This document shows, in pieces, positions 1-5,475 of a stretch of 6,211 nt of DNA. The notes beneath the pieces were generated by a model that saw only the letters and a list, made by a program, of their open reading frames with translations, made no database searches and was not told the origin of the DNA. The stretch spans positions 1 through 6,211 of the forward strand of contig JACPQO010000016.1 of assembly GCA_016190405.1 (NCBI GenBank), read 5' to 3'. Source of the stretch: Chloroflexota bacterium. GTDB lineage: Bacteria > Chloroflexota > Dehalococcoidia > SM23-28-2 > RBG-16-64-32. Numbering within the stretch: position 1 is the first letter of the stretch; each line of letters starts with the position of its first letter. Both the position numbers and the translations under genes were made by a program.

Positions 1-341
1 ACATGGAGGAGGCGGCCCACCTCTGCGACCGCATCGTCGTCCTGCACCAGGGCCGCATCCAGGCCGAGGGGACGCCGGCCGAGCTGGTGGAGCGCTTCGC
101 CGGCCGCGAGGTGATCGAGGTGCACCTGCCGCCCGAGGAGCGCGCGCCCGTCCTGGAACGCCTGGCCGCCCGCGACGGCGTCACCGTGGAGGAGGTGGAG
201 GACATCCTGTACGTCTACGTCCGCGCCGCCGGCGGCTTCGACCGCACGGCACTGCGCATCGACGCCGACAAGGTGGTCTACCGCCGCGCCAACCTGGAGG
301 ACGTCTTCCTGCGCCTGACGGGAAGGGGGCTGGTGGAGTGA
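1..341 (+). CDS. ABC transporter ATP-binding protein, C-terminal fragment (cut by window edge)
   Basis: This is the last ~113 codons of the nucleotide-binding subunit of an ABC-2 type exporter, a cytoplasmic protein that hydrolyses ATP to drive a membrane permease. The fragment opens with (Y)MEEAAHLCDRIVVLHQGRI, the segment that follows the H-loop histidine in DrrA/NodI-type ATPases (usual form THYMEEAE.LCDRI). Next come the GTPAEL linker, a small C-terminal accessory domain and the closing motif RRANLEDVFLRLTGRGL, which is characteristic of drug- or polysaccharide-export ATPases of this class. Walker A, the signature motif and Walker B lie upstream of the window. The reading frame is open to base 1, so the ATG at 3 is internal and not a start. 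Its partner permease is at 1087-1890, but a toxin-antitoxin module separates the two, which normally abut. The substrate cannot be told from this fragment. Confidence 0.93.
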   Translation, partial: MEEAAHLCDRIVVLHQGRIQAEGTPAELVERFAGREVIEVHLPPEERAPVLERLAARDGVTVEEVEDILYVYVRAAGGFDRTALRIDADKVVYRRANLEDVFLRLTGRGLVE

Positions 342-362
342 CGGGCACATGTGTTAACCTAA

Positions 363-384
363 TGTGGCCACAAAAGGGGCCACA
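363..384. promoter_or_regulatory. Candidate operator of the toxin-antitoxin module (two palindromic boxes)
   Basis: TGTGGCCACA at 363-372 is a perfect 10-bp palindrome. A related copy at 375-384 (AGGGGCCACA) matches it at 8 of 10 positions, and the two are spaced 12 bp apart, about one helical turn. They lie just upstream of the antitoxin ribosome binding site. Phd/YefM-family antitoxins, alone or with their toxins, commonly repress their own promoters by binding paired palindromes in this position. The autoregulatory role is inferred. I do not see a convincing -35/-10 pair, although the AT-rich stretch 353-363 beside the boxes would be the natural place for a -10. Confidence 0.55.
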
Positions 385-390
385 ACTGCC

Positions 391-400
391 AGGAGAAGGG
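391..400 (+). promoter_or_regulatory. Shine-Dalgarno sequence of the antitoxin gene
   Basis: AGGAGAAGGG ends one base before the ATG at 402. Its AGGAG core (391-395) leaves six bases to the start codon. It is the clearest ribosome binding site in the window and fixes the antitoxin start. Confidence 0.75.
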
Positions 401-401
401 T

Positions 402-659
402 ATGGCCGAAATCGGAGTGCGTGAGCTCAAACAGAAGACGAGCGAAGTCATCAGGAAGGTACGGGAAGAGCGAGCCGCCTACGACGTGACCTATCGCGGC
501 CGGGTGGTGGCTCGTATCGTGCCGGTTGGCCGCAAGCCTTATGACCGGGAAGAAGCGCGGCGCCTGTTGCGTGAGATGGACAAGCTGGCTGAGGAAATCA
601 GCAAGGTTTGGCCGAAGGGAGTATCAGCCGCGGAAGCCGTTGCAGAGCAGAGAAGATAA
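402..659 (+). CDS. Type II toxin-antitoxin system antitoxin, Phd/YefM family
   Basis: This 85-residue protein is the predicted antitoxin partner of the PIN-domain toxin that follows two bases later. Residues 4-42 (IGVRELKQKTSEVIRKVREE, then a short strand region ending VVARIVPV) match the N-terminal Phd/YefM fold, which dimerises and binds operator DNA. The C-terminal part is charged and helical, and ends in WPKGVSAAEAVAEQRR, a tail typical of antitoxins paired with VapC toxins; by analogy with the family it would wrap around the toxin and block its active site. The length is normal for the family. The ATG at 402 is chosen for its strong upstream AGGAG and the palindromic boxes before it. Codon use is visibly less GC-extreme than in the flanking transporter genes, which fits recent acquisition. 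Toxin binding and autoregulation are inferred from the family. Confidence 0.9.
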   Translation: MAEIGVRELKQKTSEVIRKVREERAAYDVTYRGRVVARIVPVGRKPYDREEARRLLREMDKLAEEISKVWPKGVSAAEAVAEQRR

Positions 660-661
660 GC

Positions 662-1090
662 TTGGCATACGTCCTTGACGCCAGCGTTTGGGTAGCCTGG
701 TTTTTGCTGGACGACCTGCACCACACGAGCAGTCACGAGTTGATCGAGAGACAAATCGACCTGGGTGACACGATCATTGGACCAACGCTGCTGTTGCCGG
801 AAGTTGCGGGCGCGCTGTCACGGCCCCGCGGAGATCGCGCTGTCAGTGCCGCTGCCGTATGGCGGCTCTCAGGCCTTCCCGCCCTTCAATTGATGGCGGT
901 CGACGATGCACTCGCGCGGCATGCGGCTCGCATTGCGGGCGATCTTCGCCTGAAGGGGGCAGACGCCGTGTATCTGGCGCTTGCCGAAGCTCTCGGGGTG
1001 CCGCTCGTGACCGCTGACAGTGAACAGCTTGCCAGAGGGACAAGCGTCGCCGTCGTGAGGACACCCGCCCAGGCGCTCGCCGAGCCATGA
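662..1090 (+). CDS. vapC: PIN-domain ribonuclease toxin, VapC family
   Basis: The predicted product is a 142-residue PIN-domain endoribonuclease, the toxin of the module; VapC-type enzymes cleave specific RNAs, often tRNA or rRNA, using Mg2+ or Mn2+. Four acidic residues in the usual PIN positions are present: Asp6 (YVLDASVWVAW), Glu47 (LLLPEVAGAL), Asp101 (LKGADAVYLALAEALG) and Asp119 (LVTADSEQL), so the active site looks intact. I place the start at TTG 662, because PIN toxins begin immediately before the YVLDAS strand, and GAGAAG at 650-655 lies six bases upstream. An in-frame ATG at 608 would add 18 residues translated from inside the antitoxin gene and is unlikely. The antitoxin stop ends two bases before this start. 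The toxin stop overlaps the ATG of the ABC permease (ATGA, 1087-1090), so permease translation may be coupled to it. The RNA target is unknown. Confidence 0.9.
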   Translation: MAYVLDASVWVAWFLLDDLHHTSSHELIERQIDLGDTIIGPTLLLPEVAGALSRPRGDRAVSAAAVWRLSGLPALQLMAVDDALARHAARIAGDLRLKGADAVYLALAEALGVPLVTADSEQLARGTSVAVVRTPAQALAEP

Positions 1091-1890
1091 CCACCCTCGC
1101 CATGCCCCGCCGCCTCGCCGTCCGGCGGCCGGACGTCTCCCGGCGGGCCCTGCGCGTCTGGCAGCGCAACCGTGACGTCTACCTGCGGCTGTGGAAATCG
1201 GAGCTGGTCTGGCCCCTGGCCGAGCCCATCATCACCCTGCTGGCCCTGGGCATCGGCCTGGGCGGCCTGGTCGAGCTGCCCAGCGGACAGGACTACATCG
1301 CGTTCATCGCGCCGGGGCTCCTGGCCGTCTTCCCCATGTGGGCCGCCGCCGGCGAGTGCGGCTGGGGCTCCTTCTTCCGCATGGAGAACCAGAAGACCTT
1401 CGACGCCATCGCCGCCACGCCGGTCAGCGTGGAGGACATTATCACCGGCGAGATCATGTGGGGGGCCACCCGCGGCCTCATCAGCAGCGCCTACATCCTG
1501 GTGGTGGTGGCCGCCTGGGGCTTGCTGGACTCGCCCCTGGCCATCCTCATCCTGCCCGCGGCCTACCTGTCCGGCCTCATGTTCGCCAGCATCTCCCTCT
1601 GCTACACCTCCATCACCCGTTCCATCAGCTCTCTCAACTACTTCTTCGCCATCTTCATCACCCCCATGTTCTGGCTGGGGGGCGTCTTCTTCCCCCTGGA
1701 CCGGCTGCCCGAGGGCCTGCGCGCGGCCTCCTGGTGGATCCCCATCACCCACGTCGTGAAGGTCTACCGGGGGCTGGCCGGCGGCGACCTGCGCTGGAGC
1801 CACCTGGGCGACCTGGCCTGGGTCCTGGTCGTCGGCGCCCTGTTCTACGCCCTCGCCCTCTTCTCCATGCGCAGGCGGCTGGTCAGGTAG
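1087..1890 (+). CDS. ABC-2 type transporter permease (DrrB/NodJ-like)
   Basis: This 267-residue polytopic inner-membrane subunit of an ABC exporter is the expected partner of the ATPase ending at 341. An arginine-rich cytoplasmic N-terminus (residues 8-34) is followed by about six hydrophobic segments near 44-62, 70-90, 118-143, 151-174, 183-203 and 240-260, ending in a basic tail (MRRRLVR). Family hallmarks include the short ENQKTFDAIAATPVS stretch in the first cytoplasmic loop (residues 100-114) and FFPLDRLPEGLR followed by PITHVVKVYRGL (about 201-230), which are typical of ABC2_membrane proteins such as DrrB and NodJ. Length is normal. The start overlaps the toxin stop as ATGA, and no separate strong ribosome binding site is visible, so it probably depends on readthrough from the upstream genes. 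The substrate cannot be read from sequence; drugs, lipids or polysaccharides are all known for the family. Confidence 0.93.
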   Translation: MTTLAMPRRLAVRRPDVSRRALRVWQRNRDVYLRLWKSELVWPLAEPIITLLALGIGLGGLVELPSGQDYIAFIAPGLLAVFPMWAAAGECGWGSFFRMENQKTFDAIAATPVSVEDIITGEIMWGATRGLISSAYILVVVAAWGLLDSPLAILILPAAYLSGLMFASISLCYTSITRSISSLNYFFAIFITPMFWLGGVFFPLDRLPEGLRAASWWIPITHVVKVYRGLAGGDLRWSHLGDLAWVLVVGALFYALALFSMRRRLVR

Positions 1891-1909
1891 CCTGAACGCG
1901 ACCAGCCGC
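1875..1909 (+). terminator. Inverted repeat over the permease stop codon, terminator-like
   Basis: GCGGCTGGTC (1875-1884) and GACCAGCCGC (1900-1909) form a perfect 10-bp stem enclosing the TAG stop at 1888-1890. A smaller stem, CAGG/CCTG (1884-1887 with 1891-1894), can compete inside it. No run of T follows, so if this ends transcription it is not a textbook intrinsic terminator; it could instead stabilise the 3' end of the mRNA. Confidence 0.45.
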
Positions 1910-1937
1910 GCCGGGTGTTCCTTCCCGTCGACCATGA

Positions 1938-1997
1938 TTGCTGCTGGCGGCCAACCTGGTCTACGAGTTCCCGCTGCTGCTGGCGGCGGAGCGCTAG
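1938..1997 (+). pseudogene. Possible remnant of a coding-sequence 3' end
   Basis: In the spacer between the permease and the secreted protein, the frame from TTG 1938 to TAG 1995-1997 reads LLLAANLVYEFPLLLAAER. This looks like natural protein sequence, not random GC-rich translation, yet it is closed immediately upstream by TGA at 1935-1937. It contains a 13-bp direct repeat, TGCTGCTGGCGGC, at 1939-1951 and 1975-1987, which encodes LLAA twice. It may be the decayed tail of a deleted gene, perhaps a third member of the transporter operon. I do not recognise the family, and it is too short to be sure that it was ever coding. Confidence 0.2.
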
Positions 1998-2046
1998 GCC
2001 GGTTCCCGTAGTGCCAAGCCCCACAAGAATGCCTCACTTTGCCCTA

Positions 2047-2075
2047 CAGACAACGTCCTCCACGGGGCGTACAAT
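2047..2075 (+). promoter_or_regulatory. Candidate promoter for the secreted metalloprotease gene
   Basis: CAGACA (2047-2052, 4 of 6 to the -35 consensus) and TACAAT (2070-2075, 5 of 6 to the -10 consensus) are separated by 17 bp, the optimal spacing for a housekeeping sigma factor. Transcription would begin near 2082, giving a leader of about 20 bases before the GTG start at 2104. It is read from sequence alone, but the -10 stands out in an otherwise GC-rich spacer. Confidence 0.5.
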
Positions 2076-2103
2076 CGGTGGCCATGAACGGAGAGAGCAC
2101 GGC

Positions 2104-4560
2104 GTGAGATACGTGAGACTCCTGGTCGGCCTGCCGGTCCTGGCGGCCCTGCTCTTGGCCTTGCCTGCTGGGCCCAAAGCCCTCGGCCAGCAGACCACGG
2201 ACATTAGCCTCTTACCCGGCTGGAACCTGGTCTCCCTGCCCCTGGCGCCCGCCGACCCAGCCCCCGCCGCCGTCCTGGCCTCCATCCAGGGCAAGTACAA
2301 CAGCGCCTGGGCCTACCAGCCCGCCGGCAGCCAGGCGGGCGCCGCCGCCGCCGCTACGTGGCTAAGCTATGACCCCAGCGTGCCGCCTTTCCTCAACACC
2401 CTGGCCGCCATCGACGTGAGCATGGGCTTGTGGCTCAACATGAAGGAGGCCGCCACCCTCTCTGTCAGCGGCAGCCAGCCGGCCAGCACCCAGATCGCCA
2501 TCTCAGCCGGCTGGAACTTCATCGGCTACCCGTCCAGCGACGCCCAGCCCATCGCCGATGTGATGGGGCCCCTGGCCTACAACTCCGTGTGGGCCTACTC
2601 GGCTGGCTCTTGGCAGAGCCACGACCCCGACCTGCCGCCGGGCCTGAACACACTCCAGCAGTTCGAGCCCGGCCGCGGCTACGCCCTGAACGCCTCGGCG
2701 GCGGGGGTCCTCACCATCGCCGGCGCCGCCCCGTCCAGTTTCGATCTCATCGATGAGGCGCTGGCAGCCGGGACGATCGACGAGGAGACAGCGCTGGTAT
2801 ACAAGGTGTACGCCGTCTTCGGTGACGGCCGCCTGCCGCTGCAGTACCGGGGATATGACGGCGGCGGGCCTCCCGACGGCGGGGGGGTGGCGATCACGCA
2901 GGCAATGCTGGACACGGCATCCCCGGAAACCCGCGCCCTCCTGGCGCCCTTCCTGATCCCGCCGATCTACGACGGGAGCTGGCTGGGCCCCCAGGGCGCG
3001 GCGGCCGGCGCAAGGCGCGTTCTGGCGATAGCGGCCTGCCCTGACGCGCCTGCCGGCTGGGACTGCCGCGACGCGACGAGCGCCGGCGTCCGGGTCTGGT
3101 GGCAGACGCAGTACCCGGAGGACGGCGCGAGAGCGCAGGCCATCGCCAGCGCTATGGACGCGACCATATGGGCGGCCATCACCGGTCTAATGGGGCAGCC
3201 GCTGTCCGACGCAGGGACGACATACGACGGCGGCAGCCCGAGCGTGGACATATACCTGGTGGATGTGGTGCGGTCAATGGCCATCGACAATCCGCAGCCG
3301 GGGTGCAAGAAGACGCCGGCCTACGTCAACCTCCAGCGGTCCGCACCGATGTCGGTCGTGGCGCACGAGTTCATGCACGTCCTCCAGTGGGGTTTCGACG
3401 TCAGTCAGGAGTGCATGTACCAGGCCGGCGGCGAGTACAACTGGCTGGCGGAGGCCACCGCCCAGTGGGCAGAGGATTTCGTCTACCCGGGCGGTAACGG
3501 AGAGCACTACACCGCCGATTGGTACATGGCGTCGCCGGGGAAACCGCTGGACACGGCGGACGATAGTCACGAATACGGCGCGTACCTGTTCTTCCAGTAC
3601 CTGACCAAGTTCTACGGCTTCGAGCAGATCGTCCGGACCGTCTGGGACAACACGCTCCAGTACGGCAGCCTGGGGGCTGTGGAGCAGGCGATGCCCGGGG
3701 GGTTCGAGGAGCGCTGGGCGCCGTTCGCCGCCTGCCTCTGGAACCGGCCGCCTGTGGACTGCTTCGCGGGGTGGGACAATCTGACGCAGGGGGTGGAGGC
3801 GTTCGTCACCGCGCAGGAGGTCGATCTGGGAAACGCCAGCAGCCGCTCCTTTGAAGTGGCGGGCGGCGTCGAGCACATGGCGGCGTCCTACTCGCGGCTC
3901 TTCTTCAGCGATGACGAGATCCGCTCCGTCGTCTTCGACAACACCCTCGCTGGTTTCCCCCACGCCGGCGTGCAGGCGCTGGCCAAGATCGACGGCGAGT
4001 GGCAGGGGCCCTTGGACTGGACGGACCGTGCCAAGACGACGTTTTGCCGAGACCTCGACGGCCAGCACATCGAGGAGCTGGTGATCATCATCTCCAACGA
4101 TGATTGGGAGAACAAGGGCAAACTGCAGCCGCCGGAGCAGCCGAGCCTCACCGCCGGCACCGTCTGCCCTACCACCGTCACCTTATCCTGGGACGCGGAC
4201 GTGGCGGACGTACAGCTCCAGCTGTGGGTCCTCCCCCAGCCGGCATCGAACCTGGACGAGGCCCGCAACCAAGAGGGCCAGCCCGGCTATGACACCATCG
4301 ATAACCATCCTTGCGATGTGCCGTTCCAGGCAGAGCAATCTGAGGCGATCGAAGGGGTCACCCCGGACGCGCAGTACATCGCCGTCTATTGGTGGGGCTA
4401 TTGCGTCCGCGATCCAGATAACTGGCCTGACCCGCCGTCCATGGTGCCATTCACCATCACGATTCAGTACCCTGATGGGCGCGTGGAGACGGAGAGCGGG
4501 GACCTGGCCGGTATCTTGTTCCTCACGTTCGGCCCGTACGACTTCGCGCCGCAGCAGTGA
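2104..4560 (+). CDS. Secreted putative zinc metalloprotease with N-terminal tandem GWN-type repeats
   Basis: This predicted exported protein has 818 residues. Residues 1-28 form a signal peptide: RYVR, a Leu/Ala/Val core, and a likely cleavage after Ala-Leu-Gly. Two tandem repeats of about 80-90 residues follow (about 34-123 and 131-207). Each opens with GWN and carries a W-A-Y motif, a W..(Y/H)DP..PP.LNTL segment and a Gly-aromatic-hydrophobic-Asn strand; they probably act in binding or surface display. A segment at about 213-250 (LIDEALAAGTIDEETALVYKVYAVFGD) resembles the N-terminal region of MXAN_6640-type putative metalloproteases. The catalytic motif is H421-E-F-M-H425 (VVAHEFMHVLQW), with Glu450 in NWLAEATAQWAED as the likely third zinc ligand. 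A C-terminal beta-rich region (about 680-818, starting near VTLSWDADV) looks like an Ig/FnIII-type fold. Several cysteines fit an extracytoplasmic protein. GTG 2104 is chosen because it starts the signal peptide after GGAGAGAG at 2090-2097; the frame is open upstream to 1915, but that part is not protein-like. The substrate is unknown. Confidence 0.82.
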   Translation: MRYVRLLVGLPVLAALLLALPAGPKALGQQTTDISLLPGWNLVSLPLAPADPAPAAVLASIQGKYNSAWAYQPAGSQAGAAAAATWLSYDPSVPPFLNTLAAIDVSMGLWLNMKEAATLSVSGSQPASTQIAISAGWNFIGYPSSDAQPIADVMGPLAYNSVWAYSAGSWQSHDPDLPPGLNTLQQFEPGRGYALNASAAGVLTIAGAAPSSFDLIDEALAAGTIDEETALVYKVYAVFGDGRLPLQYRGYDGGGPPDGGGVAITQAMLDTASPETRALLAPFLIPPIYDGSWLGPQGAAAGARRVLAIAACPDAPAGWDCRDATSAGVRVWWQTQYPEDGARAQAIASAMDATIWAAITGLMGQPLSDAGTTYDGGSPSVDIYLVDVVRSMAIDNPQPGCKKTPAYVNLQRSAPMSVVAHEFMHVLQWGFDVSQECMYQAGGEYNWLAEATAQWAEDFVYPGGNGEHYTADWYMASPGKPLDTADDSHEYGAYLFFQYLTKFYGFEQIVRTVWDNTLQYGSLGAVEQAMPGGFEERWAPFAACLWNRPPVDCFAGWDNLTQGVEAFVTAQEVDLGNASSRSFEVAGGVEHMAASYSRLFFSDDEIRSVVFDNTLAGFPHAGVQALAKIDGEWQGPLDWTDRAKTTFCRDLDGQHIEELVIIISNDDWENKGKLQPPEQPSLTAGTVCPTTVTLSWDADVADVQLQLWVLPQPASNLDEARNQEGQPGYDTIDNHPCDVPFQAEQSEAIEGVTPDAQYIAVYWWGYCVRDPDNWPDPPSMVPFTITIQYPDGRVETESGDLAGILFLTFGPYDFAPQQ

Positions 4561-4630
4561 GCGGGCGCCTCTGTGCGGCCGCTGGGAATGGCACTTCGAC
4601 CCCGCGCCCCCGCAGTGACCATCGGCGGCG

Positions 4631-4660
4631 TAGACACCGTCCGTCTTCCCGCTCTAACAT
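4631..4660 (+). promoter_or_regulatory. Candidate promoter for the class I amidotransferase-like gene
   Basis: TAGACA (4631-4636, 5 of 6 to the -35 consensus) and TAACAT (4655-4660, 4 of 6 to the -10 consensus) are spaced by 18 bp. Transcription would start near 4667, only about four bases before the ATG at 4671. That agrees with the absence of any Shine-Dalgarno sequence before this gene and suggests a leaderless or nearly leaderless mRNA. Confidence 0.4.
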
Positions 4661-4670
4661 CGGCTGTGAG

Positions 4671-5339
4671 ATGAGCCCTCCCCGCATCGCCGTCCCCCAC
4701 TGGCGCGCCCCCACCTGGGAGCGCACCAGGCACTACTACGATTCCCTGGAGGCTGCCGGCGCCGCATACGTCATCGTGAAGGACGATGGCCTACCCCCGG
4801 ACGCCCAGGGCCTCCTGCTGACCGGCGGCGTCGATGTCGACCCCCGCCTGTACGGTGAGCGGCGCGGCCCCCACACCGACCGCCCCCAGTCGCGGCGCGA
4901 CACCCACGAGCTGGGGCTGGTGCGAGAGGCGCTGGAGCGCGACCTGCCGGTGCTGGCTATCTGCCGCGGCCACGAGCTGCTGAACGTGGCCCTGGGCGGC
5001 AGCCTCCTCCAGCACGTCGAGGACGGCCGCCACCGCTGGCTGGATGGCGGCGGGTCCAACTGGCACGACGTGGAGATAGAACCGGACTCGCGGCTGGGTC
5101 GCGTGTACGCCGGCGGGGGCAGGCTCAGGGTGAACTCGCGGCACCATCAGGCGGTGACGGCGGACCGGCTGGCGGCCCCTCTGCGGCCCGTCGCTCGTGG
5201 GCCGGGGGGGATCGTCGAGGCGGCGGAGAGCCGCGAGCACCGCTGGGTCGTCGGCGTCCAGTGGCACCCGGAGCGCCCGGAGATGCACCCGGACTCGGAC
5301 GCCCTGTTCGCCGCCTTCGTGGCGGCCTGCCTCGGGTAG
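4671..5339 (+). CDS. Gamma-glutamyl-gamma-aminobutyrate hydrolase family protein (peptidase C26, class I glutamine amidotransferase-like)
   Basis: This 222-residue cytoplasmic hydrolase resembles PuuD, which cleaves gamma-glutamyl amide bonds in putrescine degradation. Family motifs appear in order: LLLTGGVDVDPRLYGE (48-63, oxyanion strand), VLAICRGHELLNVALGG (94-110) with nucleophile Cys98, VNSRHHQAV (154-162), and VGVQWHPE (194-201) with His199 and Glu201 completing the triad. Residue 102 is Glu where relatives usually have Gln (CRGHQ), next to the active site. The protein is somewhat shorter than E. coli PuuD (about 254 residues), mainly at the N-terminus. ATG 4671 is chosen because MSPPRIAVPHWR matches the first strand of the family; the frame stays open upstream to 4557, but those residues are arginine-rich and not family-like. 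No ribosome binding site precedes it. No polyamine genes are visible nearby, so the true substrate (gamma-Glu-GABA or another gamma-glutamyl compound) is uncertain. Its stop codon lies in a repeat unit. Confidence 0.9.
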   Translation: MSPPRIAVPHWRAPTWERTRHYYDSLEAAGAAYVIVKDDGLPPDAQGLLLTGGVDVDPRLYGERRGPHTDRPQSRRDTHELGLVREALERDLPVLAICRGHELLNVALGGSLLQHVEDGRHRWLDGGGSNWHDVEIEPDSRLGRVYAGGGRLRVNSRHHQAVTADRLAAPLRPVARGPGGIVEAAESREHRWVVGVQWHPERPEMHPDSDALFAAFVAACLG

Positions 5340-5410
5340 CCGATCGTAGGTCAGGGTCTTCAGACCCCGACAGTAGCCGATCGTAGGTCGGGGTCTTCAG
5401 ACCCCGACAG
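5337..5410. repeat. Tandem duplication of a 37-bp palindromic unit
   Basis: Units 5337-5373 and 5374-5410 are adjacent and differ at one base only (A5353 versus G5390). Each begins TAGCCGATCGTAGG and ends in a hairpin. In unit 2, GTCGGGGTC (5387-5395) pairs with GACCCCGAC (5400-5408) around a TTCA loop; unit 1 has the same hairpin with one A-C mismatch. The first TAG is the stop codon of the amidotransferase gene. The unit length is not a multiple of three and the palindromes are strong, so this is a non-coding, REP-like element. Confidence 0.85.
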
Positions 5411-5475
5411 GCCGCGATGGTCTTGTGGTCATTAGCCATTTTGATCCCTCTCTGAGGGTTGAGCACCCCGTAGTA

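Noticed and set aside
608..661. ATG 608 as the toxin start
   Set aside because: It lies within the antitoxin gene and adds 18 residues unlike any PIN-domain N-terminus.
1172..1895. Alternative plus-strand frames inside the permease gene
   Set aside because: Their translations are Pro/Ser/Ala- or Gly/His/Arg-rich composition artefacts, while the permease frame has membrane segments and family motifs.
886..2037. Long minus-strand open frame of 383 codons opposite the toxin and permease
   Set aside because: It is antisense to a well-supported permease, and its Gly/Asp/Gln/Ala-rich low-complexity translation matches no family; it is a by-product of high GC codon bias.
1915..2103. N-terminal extension of the secreted protease to GTG 1915
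   Set aside because: The 63 extra residues are not protein-like and would bury the signal peptide; the promoter candidate and ribosome binding site also lie inside this stretch.
3274..4068. Minus-strand frame of 264 codons opposite the protease gene
   Set aside because: It overlaps the HExxH-bearing coding region, and no recognisable domain or ribosome binding site supports it.
4557..4670. Upstream extension of the C26 hydrolase to 4557
   Set aside because: The added residues are Arg/Ser-rich and unlike the family; MSPPRIAVPHWR from 4671 matches the first strand.
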